Under the pieces are notes generated by a model that was not told the DNA's origin, searched no databases, and worked only from the letters and a program-made list of their open reading frames with translations. From Bin18 sp965242795 (lineage in GTDB: Bacteria > Desulfobacterota > Binatia > Bin18), in NCBI GenBank assembly GCA_965242795.1, contig OZ251505.1, positions 3,782,001 to 3,846,000 on the forward strand: a stretch of DNA of 64,000 bases, in the 5' to 3' direction. The translations under genes were made by a program, and so were the position numbers. Shown here piece by piece: positions 7,046-16,626 of this stretch. Within the stretch, counting starts at the first letter, position 1, and the number at the start of each line of letters is the position of its first letter.

Positions 7046-8074
7046 ATGCCGAACTTCCACGCCCTTGCCGTGTTCGAGGCCAGTGGCGCTTCGACCGAAG
7101 ACGTCCAGGCCGAAGTTTCCTCCCTGCGCGGTTCGCTTTCACATCAACGGGTTCGCTATTACGCCCACGAGATGAGCGAGAGCCCGAATGCGTCCGCGGC
7201 CAACGCGGGTCGGGTCCATTGCATGGTGTTCGTCGACTGCGACGTGGACGCGCATACCGAGGAAAAGGCGATGGAACTGGCCGAAGACGTCTTCGACCGG
7301 GTCTCCACGCAAACCTGTGTGTACTTGGCGCTCGGATTGTTGCCAGGCCGGCAGCGCGTCTCCCCCCAGCGCGAGGAGGCTGCCGCCACGGCGGCCCGGT
7401 CGGACGCCGACCAGGGCGAACGCCGCGAACGCCAAGGCCTCGGACGGAGACGTGGCGGCCGGCGCGGCCAGGGACGCCGGCGCGGGGCAGACGACCGGCC
7501 GTCCGAAGAGCGGAGAAGAGAGAGCGACGCCGCGGCGGACAGATCTCGCCCGTCGCGGCCGGCGCCGCGAGATGAAACCGCCGTCCGTGCTACACGGGAG
7601 GCGGACTCCACCCAGGCGGTCACGCCGGTCGAGCCGGCCGTTGCGGCTGCCGACTCCGACGCCCCTACGCAACCGGCCCGCGAGGCAGCACCACTCACAC
7701 ACGACGAGCCATCGGACGCCCTCGATACGGATGACCACGTGGACGATGCGCCGACCGAGCTCGAAGTCGCGCTGGACAGCACTTGCCCCGCCGCTCCCTC
7801 ACAACGCAGTTCCAACGCCATGCAGATCACGGTGACCGTCAAACTCCGCGCGTCCGAACTCACCGCCGCCGCCGATACCGAAGCTCCCGCGGCTGGGGTT
7901 GACGAAGCCGAGTTGCTCCGGTTGGCCGTCTCCGAGGCCCGCGGCCGACATCCCGAAGTCCCATCCGACGTCTCGCCCGAATGCGAATCCACCCCGCTGC
8001 CCGGCGGCGATTCGCTCCTGTCCCTGACCTGGAAATACCCCGCTCCGGTCCCGTCCTCACGAGACGGGATCTGA
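7046..8074 (+). CDS. Protein of unknown function with a long Arg/Glu-rich disordered middle
   Basis: The likely start is the ATG at 7046, because the frame upstream of it overlaps the promoter region of the RNA element and has no coding character. The 342-residue product has a conserved-looking N-terminal part of about 105 residues (MPNFHALAVFEASG; VHCMVFVDCDVDAHTEEKAMELAEDVFDR), a low-complexity stretch of about 130 residues rich in Arg, Glu, Ala and Pro including RRRGGRRGQGRRRG, and a short folded C-terminal part (MQITVTVKLRASEL). The basic stretch suggests nucleic-acid binding, but this is only composition. No family was recognised and the ribosome binding site is weak. The next gene begins 140 bases later. 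Confidence 0.6.
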   Translation: MPNFHALAVFEASGASTEDVQAEVSSLRGSLSHQRVRYYAHEMSESPNASAANAGRVHCMVFVDCDVDAHTEEKAMELAEDVFDRVSTQTCVYLALGLLPGRQRVSPQREEAAATAARSDADQGERRERQGLGRRRGGRRGQGRRRGADDRPSEERRRESDAAADRSRPSRPAPRDETAVRATREADSTQAVTPVEPAVAAADSDAPTQPAREAAPLTHDEPSDALDTDDHVDDAPTELEVALDSTCPAAPSQRSSNAMQITVTVKLRASELTAAADTEAPAAGVDEAELLRLAVSEARGRHPEVPSDVSPECESTPLPGGDSLLSLTWKYPAPVPSSRDGI

Positions 8075-8213
8075 CCCGTCCGCGAGCGTCCGTCCGTCTG
8101 CCGCCCCGCGACCGTGTGACTCCACGGTTCGCGTCCAGACTCGCGAAAGTCTCGCTTTCCCGCGGGCCGCGTGGTAGAAGCCCGCGTATCGACACCACCC
8201 GCGGAGGCCGACC

Positions 8214-9440
8214 ATGCACGAGTCGAACGGACAGGCGTCCATGCTCTCCGACGTGACCGTCCTGGATTTTACCCAGTACCTCGCCGGGCCGACGGTGACG
8301 CGGCTCATGGCCGAAATGGGCGCGAACATCATCAAGGTCGAACAGGCGCCGATGGGCGACCCGTCCCGGCTGCTGCCGTTCATCCGCGACGACCGCAGCG
8401 CCTATTTCGTGCAGCAGAACCGCGGCAAGCGCAGCCTGTGTCTGGATTTCGACCGGCCCGTGTCGCTCGACATCCTGCACGAACTGATCCCGACCGTGGA
8501 CGTGGTGGTCGAGAATTTCGGGCCGGGCGTGATGGAAAAACGCGGGCTCGACTACGCCTCGCTCAAGGCGCGGAATCCCAAGCTCATCATGGTGTCGATC
8601 TCCGCGTTCGGCCGCAAAAGCCCGCTCTCCCACCGGGTCGGCTACGATTTCATCGCCCAGGCGTTCTCCGGCATCATGCACATGACCGGCAGCCCGGACG
8701 GCCCGCCCCAGTTCGTCGGGCTGGGGATCGCCGACGTGAGCAGCGGCGTCCACGGCTTCGCCGCGCTCGGCTACGCGCTCTACCACCGCGAACGGACCGG
8801 CGTCGGCCAGTACATCGACCTGTCGATGGTCGATGCCATGTTCCACATGCACGAGGTCAACGTGCAGGGCCACACCATGAGCAACGGCGAGTTCGTGCCG
8901 CTGCGCATGGGCTCGCACCATCCGCTGGTGTGTCCGTGCGGCGTGTTCAAGGGGCCCGACGGCTGGATCGTCATTCTCGTCCTCGACCGGCAATGGGCCA
9001 ACATGTGCAAGGCGATGGGCAAGCCCGAATTGATCGATGACCCGCGCTTTGCAACCAACGCTGACCGGGGCAAGAACCAGGGCGCACTCATTCCGCTCAT
9101 CGAAGCCTGGATGCAGGCGCAGCCGAGCGACGCCGCGGTCCTCCAGGTTTTCGAGGATCACCGCGTGCCGTCGGCACCGGTCATGTCCATCACCGACATT
9201 CTGGAGCATCCCTACTTCAAGGCGCGCGAGATGGTGCGGACGGTCCCGGACCCGATTCTGGGCGAGGTGACCATCCCGGGCTTCCCGCTCAAATACTCCG
9301 AGTTTCCCACGCTGCCCGACATCCAGGCTCCGCTTCTCGGCCAACACGGGGGTTCGGTCCTGCGTGAGCAACTCGACTACACGGACGAACGGATCGCCGC
9401 CCTGCAAGCGAGCGGCGTTCTGTACGCGGAGGATCGGTAG
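8214..9440 (+). CDS. CaiB/BaiF family (class III) CoA transferase
   Basis: The 408-residue enzyme has the hallmarks of family III CoA transferases: VLDFTQYLAGPTVTRLMAEMG with IIKVEQ near the N-terminus, YFVQQNRGKRSLCLDF, VVENFGPGVMEKRGLDY, and LGIADVSSGVHGFAALGYALYHRE, whose Asp is the nucleophile that forms the acyl-enzyme anhydride. Such enzymes move CoA between carboxylic acids as intertwined dimers, for example in carnitine, oxalate, bile-acid or aromatic-acid degradation. The acceptor here is unknown. GCGGAGG precedes the ATG. A SMP-30 protein gene follows after 27 bases and a MetE-like gene after that, so the three may be co-transcribed, although no single pathway joins them clearly. 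Confidence 0.9.
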   Translation: MHESNGQASMLSDVTVLDFTQYLAGPTVTRLMAEMGANIIKVEQAPMGDPSRLLPFIRDDRSAYFVQQNRGKRSLCLDFDRPVSLDILHELIPTVDVVVENFGPGVMEKRGLDYASLKARNPKLIMVSISAFGRKSPLSHRVGYDFIAQAFSGIMHMTGSPDGPPQFVGLGIADVSSGVHGFAALGYALYHRERTGVGQYIDLSMVDAMFHMHEVNVQGHTMSNGEFVPLRMGSHHPLVCPCGVFKGPDGWIVILVLDRQWANMCKAMGKPELIDDPRFATNADRGKNQGALIPLIEAWMQAQPSDAAVLQVFEDHRVPSAPVMSITDILEHPYFKAREMVRTVPDPILGEVTIPGFPLKYSEFPTLPDIQAPLLGQHGGSVLREQLDYTDERIAALQASGVLYAEDR

Positions 9441-9467
9441 CCGCCGCAGCGGTGAGAGGGGGGAGCC

Positions 9468-10373
9468 ATGCCGCAACATGACGTTTCGCAGGTCGCAGTC
9501 TTCGGCCCGGGCGTGTGCAAAGCCGAAGGCGTAGCCATCGACAAGGAAGGCAACGCCTGGGGCGGCGGCCGCAACGGGATCGTTTACAAAGTGAGCCCGG
9601 ACGGCGTCGTGCACGAGGTCGCCCAACTGCCCGACCGGGCGATTCCCAACGGCGTAACGCTCGACCGCGACGGCAGCTTCGTCTATTGCGACCTGCGCCA
9701 CCACGCGGTCATGCGCAGGTCGCCGGACGGCACGGTCTCGCTGGTGGCCGACCGCGCCGGCGACCTGCCGCTGAACATGCCGAACTTCTGCAGCTACGAC
9801 GCCGAGGGTAATCTGTACGTATCCAACTCCAGCACGCGGGCAGGCCGCGAGGTGTTCGCGGAGTTCACCGACCCGCAGCCCAACGGCGCGGTCGTGCGCA
9901 TCCGGCCCGACGGCCGCGGTGAGGTGGTGGCGACCGGTATCTATTTTGCGAACGGTACGGCCATCGATCCCAACGAAGACGCGGTGTACGTACTGGAGAG
10001 TTCGCGCAACGACTGCGTGCGCATCCAGATCAAGAAAGACGGCACGTTCGGAAAGCCCGAGATTTACGCCACGGGCTTTCCGGCGTTGCCCGACGGCATG
10101 GCGTTCGACGTCGATCGCAACCTGTACGTGACGCTGCCCGGAGTGCCTGCGAACGGCAAACTCGAACCCCGCAATCGCATCATCAAGGTCGATCCGAACG
10201 GTGAGTGGGAAACGTTCGTCCACGACCCGGACGGGACGAAGATGCACTTTCCGACCAACTGCGCGTTCGGCGGCCCCGACATGCAGGACTTGTTCATCGC
10301 GAACCTGGAGGGCGACCACTTCAACACGCTGCGCACCGGCGTGAAGGGCCACCCGCTGTATCACCAACGCTGA
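9468..10373 (+). CDS. SMP-30/gluconolactonase-like beta-propeller protein
   Basis: The 301-residue protein reads as a six-bladed beta-propeller of the SMP-30/gluconolaconase/LRE group: repeated units such as CKAEGVAIDKEGNAW, IPNGVTLDRDGSFVYCD, FANGTAIDPNEDAVYVLES and LPDGMAFDVDRNLYVTLPG. The Glu of AEG, the Asn of ANG and the Asp of LPDG are the usual divalent-metal ligands. Known members hydrolyse sugar or other lactones or organophosphates; specificity cannot be read from sequence. GAGGGGGGAG precedes the ATG. It lies between a CoA transferase and a methionine-synthase-like gene in the same direction. Confidence 0.85.
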   Translation: MPQHDVSQVAVFGPGVCKAEGVAIDKEGNAWGGGRNGIVYKVSPDGVVHEVAQLPDRAIPNGVTLDRDGSFVYCDLRHHAVMRRSPDGTVSLVADRAGDLPLNMPNFCSYDAEGNLYVSNSSTRAGREVFAEFTDPQPNGAVVRIRPDGRGEVVATGIYFANGTAIDPNEDAVYVLESSRNDCVRIQIKKDGTFGKPEIYATGFPALPDGMAFDVDRNLYVTLPGVPANGKLEPRNRIIKVDPNGEWETFVHDPDGTKMHFPTNCAFGGPDMQDLFIANLEGDHFNTLRTGVKGHPLYHQR

Positions 10374-10409
10374 ACGGCAGCGGCGCTGAACCCGGAGAGA
10401 GGCAAGGGT

Positions 10410-11570
10410 ATGCAACGAAGCGAGGATCGGATTCTCACTACTCACGTCGGCAGCCTGCCGCGCGATCCGCGGCTGACCGACCTGCTGATCGAGCAGGAGC
10501 AGGGCTGTGCCATCGACGCCGCGGAGTTGGCGCGCGAGGCGGAGTCCGCGGTGCGGCACGTGGTGCAGGCACAACTCGAGGCCGGCGTGGACGTCGGCAA
10601 CGACGGCGAGCAGCCGCGGGTCGGATTTCAGACCTACGTTCCGCAGCGGATGCGCGGCTTCGGCGGGGAGAGTGCGCGACCCACCCCGCAGGACATGGCC
10701 GAGTTCCCGGACTTCCTGGCGATGATGCAGCGCCGGAACATGATGCGCGCCAAGGTCTTCAACGCGCCGCAGGCCGTGGCCGACGTGGTGTACGACGACC
10801 TGTCGGACGTGGAAGACGAGTGCGCGCTGTTCCTGCGCTGCACCGACGAGCAGCCCGACAAGTTCGTCGAGCGGTTCATGACCGCGGCCTCGCCCGGCAT
10901 CGTGGCGACCACCATGCTGAACGCCCACTACGACAGTCACGAGGCGTACGTCATGGCCGTCGCCGAGCAGATGCGGAACGAGTACGAGTACATCCACGCT
11001 CAGGGGCTGCTGCTGCAACTCGACGCGCCCGACTTGGCGATGGAGCGCCACTTCCTCTTTCAGGACCGCCCGCTGGCCGAGTTCCAGAAGATCGTCGAAA
11101 CGCACGTCGAGGCGATCAACCGCGCGACCAAGAACGTCCCCGCCGACCGCATTCGGCTGCACGTCTGCTGGGGCAACTACGACGGCCCGCACAACCACGA
11201 CGTGGCCTTGGGCGACATTCTTCCCATCCTGTACCAGGCGCAGGTCGGCGCGCTGTCCATCGAACTCGCCAACCCGCGCCACCAGCACGAGTACAAGGCG
11301 TTGCAGGCGCATCCGCTGCCGGACTCGATGCTGCTCATTCCGGGCGTCATCGACTCGACGATCAACTACGTCGAGCACCCGGAGGTGGTCGCGGACCGAC
11401 TCGTGCAGGTCGCCGAGGCGGTCGGCGACCGCAGCCGCATCATCGCTGGCGTAGATTGCGGCTTCGGTACCTTCGCCGGCTGGGAAATGGTGCCCGATGG
11501 CGTGGTGTGGGCCAAGCTGGCCGCGTGTGCCGAGGGCGCGCGGTTGGCGACCGAGCGGTTGTGGGGATAG
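10410..11570 (+). CDS. Cobalamin-independent methionine synthase II family protein
   Basis: This 386-residue protein covers only the catalytic half of MetE. It begins with ILTTHVGSLPR, the loop typical of short MetE-like proteins, and has the zinc ligands expected in the C-terminal domain: His and Cys in RLHVCWGNYDGPH and Cys in IIAGVDCGFGTF. Full MetE is about 750 residues and has an N-terminal folate-binding copy that is absent here. Short relatives include epoxyalkane:coenzyme M transferase and core MetE-type methyltransferases that use corrinoid proteins, so a general alkyl transfer to a thiol is the safest description. GGAGAGAGG lies upstream of the ATG. Confidence 0.82.
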   Translation: MQRSEDRILTTHVGSLPRDPRLTDLLIEQEQGCAIDAAELAREAESAVRHVVQAQLEAGVDVGNDGEQPRVGFQTYVPQRMRGFGGESARPTPQDMAEFPDFLAMMQRRNMMRAKVFNAPQAVADVVYDDLSDVEDECALFLRCTDEQPDKFVERFMTAASPGIVATTMLNAHYDSHEAYVMAVAEQMRNEYEYIHAQGLLLQLDAPDLAMERHFLFQDRPLAEFQKIVETHVEAINRATKNVPADRIRLHVCWGNYDGPHNHDVALGDILPILYQAQVGALSIELANPRHQHEYKALQAHPLPDSMLLIPGVIDSTINYVEHPEVVADRLVQVAEAVGDRSRIIAGVDCGFGTFAGWEMVPDGVVWAKLAACAEGARLATERLWG

Positions 11571-11613
11571 CCGCTTTCCCCATCGCAGTTATTGACCTTG
11601 ATACGACCCGGGC

Positions 11614-12207
11614 ATGGCGAAGCCGTCTCCCCCGCCGCGCAGAGGATCGCCGCCCGAACGGGGCGTGCCCCGCAATCTGCTCGGATTGATCGGCGCCGGG
11701 TTGCGCAAAATCCCGACCACCTTCGTTCTCGTCCTGATTGGCCTGTTCATCTATTTCCGGGGGACCGACGAGCCCGCGGAGCCCGAGCCTGCCGAGGTTG
11801 AGCAGGCGGCGGCGGACGAAGAACCCCAACCCCCGCCCGACCTGCCCGCCAGCGTCAGCCCGGAGATGTGGACCTGCGTGTACCGGACCGACCAACAGTT
11901 GTCCGCGGGCCGCTGGGCGGATGTCTATCACGGCTTGGAGGCGAGCGACTTCGGGCGCGCCGTGACCGTCACGGTTTCGGAAGCCTGGGCCGGGCTGACC
12001 GATGCCCAACGCACCAGCCTGGTCGAGGTGATCGGCGAGGCATGGCGGACGAATGGACGGGACGTTGCCCTGTTCACGGCGGACGCCGGCTTGGAAAAGC
12101 TGACGCTCAAACGGGCCGCGGACGATTCGACTGTCGCGGTGTGGACCCCGCGGGCTGGCGTGGAGCTACTGGACGGCGCACACACGTCGTCCGGTGCGAC
12201 ATCGTAG
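11614..12207 (+). CDS. Membrane-anchored protein of unknown function
   Basis: The 197-residue product has a basic N-terminus, one membrane segment at about residues 30-46 (IPTTFVLVLIGLFIYF), an acidic Pro/Glu-rich linker, then a soluble domain of about 120 residues (MWTCVYRTDQQLSAGRWADVYHGLEASD) that is probably outside the cytoplasmic membrane. No family was recognised. It starts 43 bases after the MetE-like gene; no strong ribosome binding site is visible. Confidence 0.55.
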   Translation: MAKPSPPPRRGSPPERGVPRNLLGLIGAGLRKIPTTFVLVLIGLFIYFRGTDEPAEPEPAEVEQAAADEEPQPPPDLPASVSPEMWTCVYRTDQQLSAGRWADVYHGLEASDFGRAVTVTVSEAWAGLTDAQRTSLVEVIGEAWRTNGRDVALFTADAGLEKLTLKRAADDSTVAVWTPRAGVELLDGAHTSSGATS

Positions 12208-12304
12208 GTGTCTTTCCGCAGCCTCGGGCCGGTCCGCCAGCTTGAAGGTTCCCACGGACTCTCCTCTCCCGGATTAAATCCGGGGGAGGCTCTGATCCTC
12301 CCCC

Positions 12305-12390
12305 CTACCCTCTCGATAAGCTCAGGATACCGCAGGCTCAGGAGTCAGCCCGTTGAGCTTGTCGAAACGGGCGCGGGATCATCTGCAAGG
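12305..12390. repeat. Interspersed palindromic repeat built on the motif TTCGACAAGCTCAGG
   Basis: The gap between the membrane-anchored protein and mtnA holds CTCGATAAGCTCAGGATACC and, in the opposite sense, GTTGAGCTTGTCGAAACGGG. The same pair recurs near 18.3, 21.7, 37.9, 40.2 and 41.1 kb, always between genes. Two inverted cores separated by 20-40 bases would fold into a hairpin, as in REP-type elements. Confidence 0.7.
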
Positions 12391-12429
12391 GAATTTCCCA
12401 GTAGAAGAAATGAAGAAAGGTCTCCGGCT

Positions 12430-13470
<1,041 letters not shown>

Positions 13471-13488
13471 CTGCGCCGGGTAGTGCCG

Positions 13489-13830
13489 CTACTCCGAAGA
13501 GTCCGACTCCGTGATGCGGTAGATACGTCTCTGCACATTCCCGGTGACGATACCGAGGATTCGGGGGACGAGGGGGCGAAGTTCTTGCACGCGCGTCCGG
13601 GAGGCGATCAGCACGAGGACAGCGGTCGGCAAAGTGTCCGGGTTTTGTTGGTACTCGATCCCCTGATCGGCGGTGATGAGTGCGGCGAATCCATGCGCCG
13701 CCGTCCGCTTGAGTAAATCGCCGTTGTTGCTCCCAGCCTAACCCATTTGTTGCACGGTGCGCACCTCGAACGCCTCGGGGAAGAATCGCGCAAGTTGTCT
13801 CGGAACGGACTCGTCAAGCAGTAACTTCAT
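13489..13830 (-). pseudogene. DUF5615 PIN-like toxin gene interrupted by a nonsense codon
   Basis: The minus-strand frame from the ATG at 13830 reads MKLLLDESVPRQLARFF, EVRTVQQMG, then TAG at 13740-13738, then continues in the same frame with AGSNNGDLLKRTAAHGF, ALITADQGIEYQQNP, ELRPLVPRILG to TAG at 13489. Family members read MGWAG at this point, so a TGG tryptophan codon has become TAG after codon 30 of 113. Apart from this the toxin is complete, with its acidic residues (LLLDE; TADQ) kept. DUF5615 proteins are PIN-like ribonuclease toxins paired with DUF433 antitoxins. The start overlaps the antitoxin end by 17 bases. A sequencing error cannot be excluded. Confidence 0.8.
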
Positions 13831-14038
13831 CAGCCTTGCTCGTCAGCGTCGCCTTGGCCCGCCGGAGCACGGCAATTGCCTGGCTCCGCGAGACCGTAGG
13901 GAAGCTGTCCAGGAAGTCGTCCAGTCGATCACCCGCCTCCAGGTATTCGATCAGAATACGGACGGGAACCCGGGTCCCGGAAAACACCGGCGTCCCACCG
14001 AGGGTATTGGCGTCTCTGTCGATAACGTTGTCTGTCAT
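13814..14038 (-). CDS. DUF433-family antitoxin
   Basis: The 74-residue protein contains the DUF433 signature: VIDRDANTLGGTPVFSGTRVPV, LIEYLEAGDRLDDFLDSFPTVSR and a C-terminal helix AIAVLRRAKATL. These proteins carry a winged-helix-like DNA-binding fold and neutralise DUF5615 (VapC45-like) toxins. The reading frame is intact while its partner toxin gene is broken, which leaves an orphan antitoxin that could still repress its own promoter or block related toxins. Confidence 0.85.
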   Translation of the reverse strand: MTDNVIDRDANTLGGTPVFSGTRVPVRILIEYLEAGDRLDDFLDSFPTVSRSQAIAVLRRAKATLTSKADEVTA

Positions 14039-14367
14039 CGGTCAGCCCTCCGGTCGAAAAACTGAATGTCCGGGATCCCAACAGTCCCGACGTTGTTTCC
14101 CTTCTTCCAACCCTCTCACACGAGGGGAGCGGGAGCAATGTAGATCGGGTTCCGCTCATACTGGCTCTTCGTCCGTACGAAAGCCGAAAGGAAAAGGCTC
14201 TCCGCAATTTTCTGCATCTCCGTGGAGTGCCGTTTGCGATCGGTCTGGACGGGGCGGTCAAGTCAGACGGAGGTAAGCACGGTGCGGCGTTGTGCCAGGG
14301 CGAGGGGGTCGCGGGCGCAATGGGCGCGCAGGTTGAGGCTGGCGAGCGCGCGTTGGTAGCAGGCAGC

Positions 14368-14484
14368 CGCGTCGCCCATCCGGCCTTCGACGTGACGCCC
14401 CATCCTTTGGTCAGCGCCATCATCACCGAAAAGGGGGAGGTGCGTGGGCGCTACGTGAAGACGCTCCCCGCATTTTTCCGGTAG
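14368..14484 (+). pseudogene. Duplicated 3' end of mtnA
   Basis: This segment encodes RVAHPAFDVTPHPLVSAIITEKGEV, then RGRYVKTLPAFFR and a stop. It is a close copy of the last 39 codons of mtnA (13351-13470), differing mostly at third positions and at the last few residues. It has no start of its own and no isomerase core, so it is a fragment. Together with mtnA it brackets the DUF433/DUF5615 module as direct repeats. Confidence 0.85.
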
Positions 14485-14602
14485 GCAGTACCATGTCATC
14501 TTCGGCGACCGGAACGCATTGTGCTCTCTTTCCGATATCTGGGAAGGCGGCATGCCTGGGTATCGGATATGGCTCAACGCCCGCCTCTTCGAGATGAAAC
14601 GA

Positions 14603-14632
14603 TTGCTCAAGAAAACCGACAGTATCTATAAT
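14603..14632 (+). promoter_or_regulatory. Promoter of the helicase-nuclease operon, probably leaderless
   Basis: TTGCTC (14603-14608) and a perfect TATAAT (14627-14632) are 18 bases apart. Transcription would begin at about 14638-14640, at or beside the GTG at 14638 and just before the ATG at 14647. No ribosome binding site can fit, so the message may be leaderless. Confidence 0.65.
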
Positions 14633-14637
14633 TCACT

Positions 14638-16626
14638 GTGACTGGCATGCGAGTCACTCCATTGATGCCGGGGTTGAACGAGCACTCCTACAAGTACATT
14701 GCGTTCCTGACTTCGGACGATGACGACCGGGCGGCGCGGGAGGGGACGCTCTGGCCGCATCAATGGGAAGCATTCCTCCGGGTCGTGTACGTGCACGAGA
14801 TCCTAGGCAAGGCGGAGTTGGGCGCGGACGGATTGCTTTTGAACATCGTAACCGGCGGAGGGAAAACGGCGGTCATCGCCGCGGTGACCGCGTGGCTCCG
14901 CATTGCGCGTGGCGTTCACAAATTCGTCATGCTCTGCCCGAATCTGATCGTACGCGACCGGCTGGAGGAAGATTTCGAAAACGGGAAGGTTTTCCAAGAC
15001 CGCGACCTCTTGCCCGATTGGGCCAATTGCGGCCCGTCGGATTTCGTCCTCGCGACGTTGGGAGCAGGCAAGCCGGGCGGGTGGGCGAGCCTGTTCGGTG
15101 CCAGCGTGATCGTGGGCAATATTCATCAGTTCTACCTGAGCAACAAAAGCGGAGAGAGCAATCTTTCGGCGCTGATGAACGGACCGGAATTCGCGCTCTT
15201 CAACGACGAGGCGCATAACTCGCCGGCGCCGGAATACGAAGCGACGCTCGCCCGCATGCGGGAAAGAGTCGTGCTGCGCGTGGACACCACGGCAACGCCC
15301 GACCGCGCCGACGGCAAGGCGCCGGACAGCGACACGATCTACGAATACGACGTGACCGACGCGCTGGCCGACGGGATCATCAAGACGCCGGTCGTTTACC
15401 AACCGGATATTGCAACGGTGCAGTTGACCTATACGGACGCGCGTACCGGCGAGCGCCGCAAGGTCGAGGAAATCGACTGGGAGGAAGTGGACCGGTTGGG
15501 ATTGAACGCAACGCAATGGGTGACGGACGACGAGCCGATGCGCCAGCAGATGGCAATTGCGCTGCGCCGCCTGGAGGAACAGGAACGGCGCGCCAAGAAC
15601 CGGTATCAGCCCATCCTGTTCGTCGTGGCGGTGTGCAAGGCTGACGCGGAGAGGGTCGAACGGACGCTCACCAGGTATTTCAAGGTGAAGACGCTGCTGG
15701 TTACGGAAGACAGCGACGAAGCTTCCCGGCAGCAGGCGCGCGAGTTGGGCCGACAAAAGAAGAAGGGAGGGTCGTACCGGGCCGTGGTCAGCGTGTTGAT
15801 GCTGCGCGAAGGGTGGGACGTGCCGGAAGTGGGCGTCATCCTGTTGCTGCGCAAGTTCGGGAGCAAGGTTTACGGGCAACAGGTCATCGGCCGCGGCCTG
15901 CGGCGCGTGAGAGCGAAGAAAGTCGGTCCGGACGAACCCCAGATATGCGCGGCAGTGGATCATCCCAAACTGGAGCATCAATGGTTGTGGAAAATTTTCA
16001 ACGCAAAAAAACGCGAAGGAGTTTCGATTGACGACTCGTTCGATGAGCTGGAAGACTTGCCGCCACCGCCGCCCAAGCAAACGTTGGAAAGGCCGGATCT
16101 TGTCATTGACGTCCCGCCGCGAGACCAGTCGATAGCGGACGACGAAGAATTCGACGTGGGCGATATTCCGCCGCCACCGGAACCGCTGGAAAATTGGCGG
16201 GAAGTCTTGGACGCCATCGAATACGATCCGACGGCAGTCGAGATTACCAAGGTCAACATGGCGGGGGTGGTCGGCCAAGAGTTAGGCGGACGAGGTTGGA
16301 AGACCATTCATGCGGCGCCGGAGGAAAAAGTATATGGCGGCGCATCGGTGCGGCCCTCGGATGACGCAATGCGTGAGGCTGTGAAGGCGGCCTTGCTGGA
16401 GATGGCCGAGGAATTGACCGTGGATGGCGGGTACGCTGCGATGTTCAAGGGGCAGGTTTACAGTGCTTTGCTGCACCATGTCCGCGTCAAGTTCCTGAAC
16501 GGTTCTTCGCTCGGTCTCGCCGAACGAAGCGAGGTCGATTTTGTATGGAACATGCTCGGACAAGTGCAATCGAAAGTCGGGGACAGCCCGGGGCTGGTAG
16601 CGGGGATCGTGGAATATGGCGATTAG
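14638..16626 (+). CDS. Type III restriction Res-like superfamily 2 helicase
   Basis: The 662-residue protein is a DEAH-box superfamily 2 ATPase: Walker A TGGGKT at 72-77, DEAH at 190-193, TTAT at 217-220 (motif III), MLREGWDVP at 388-396 and QVIGRGLRR at 415-423 (motif VI). The order and sequence fit the Res subunit of type III restriction enzymes and related DNA translocases. Res proteins are usually 900-1000 residues with a C-terminal PD-(D/E)XK nuclease; here the chain ends after a helical region and the nuclease seems to be supplied by the next gene, which overlaps by 11 bases. No Mod methyltransferase is near. Codon use is less GC-rich than in the neighbouring housekeeping genes. The start is GTG 14638 or ATG 14647. 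An anti-phage role is inferred. Confidence 0.8.
   Translation: MTGMRVTPLMPGLNEHSYKYIAFLTSDDDDRAAREGTLWPHQWEAFLRVVYVHEILGKAELGADGLLLNIVTGGGKTAVIAAVTAWLRIARGVHKFVMLCPNLIVRDRLEEDFENGKVFQDRDLLPDWANCGPSDFVLATLGAGKPGGWASLFGASVIVGNIHQFYLSNKSGESNLSALMNGPEFALFNDEAHNSPAPEYEATLARMRERVVLRVDTTATPDRADGKAPDSDTIYEYDVTDALADGIIKTPVVYQPDIATVQLTYTDARTGERRKVEEIDWEEVDRLGLNATQWVTDDEPMRQQMAIALRRLEEQERRAKNRYQPILFVVAVCKADAERVERTLTRYFKVKTLLVTEDSDEASRQQARELGRQKKKGGSYRAVVSVLMLREGWDVPEVGVILLLRKFGSKVYGQQVIGRGLRRVRAKKVGPDEPQICAAVDHPKLEHQWLWKIFNAKKREGVSIDDSFDELEDLPPPPPKQTLERPDLVIDVPPRDQSIADDEEFDVGDIPPPPEPLENWREVLDAIEYDPTAVEITKVNMAGVVGQELGGRGWKTIHAAPEEKVYGGASVRPSDDAMREAVKAALLEMAEELTVDGGYAAMFKGQVYSALLHHVRVKFLNGSSLGLAERSEVDFVWNMLGQVQSKVGDSPGLVAGIVEYGD

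Noticed and set aside
7860..11378. A 1172-codon open frame on the minus strand
   Set aside because: Antisense shadow of the CoA transferase, SMP-30 and MetE-like genes.
14263..14610. Minus-strand frame with a TPR-like end opposite the mtnA fragment
   Set aside because: The frame overlaps the duplicated mtnA end in antisense and has no start signals; the resemblance is too short to support.
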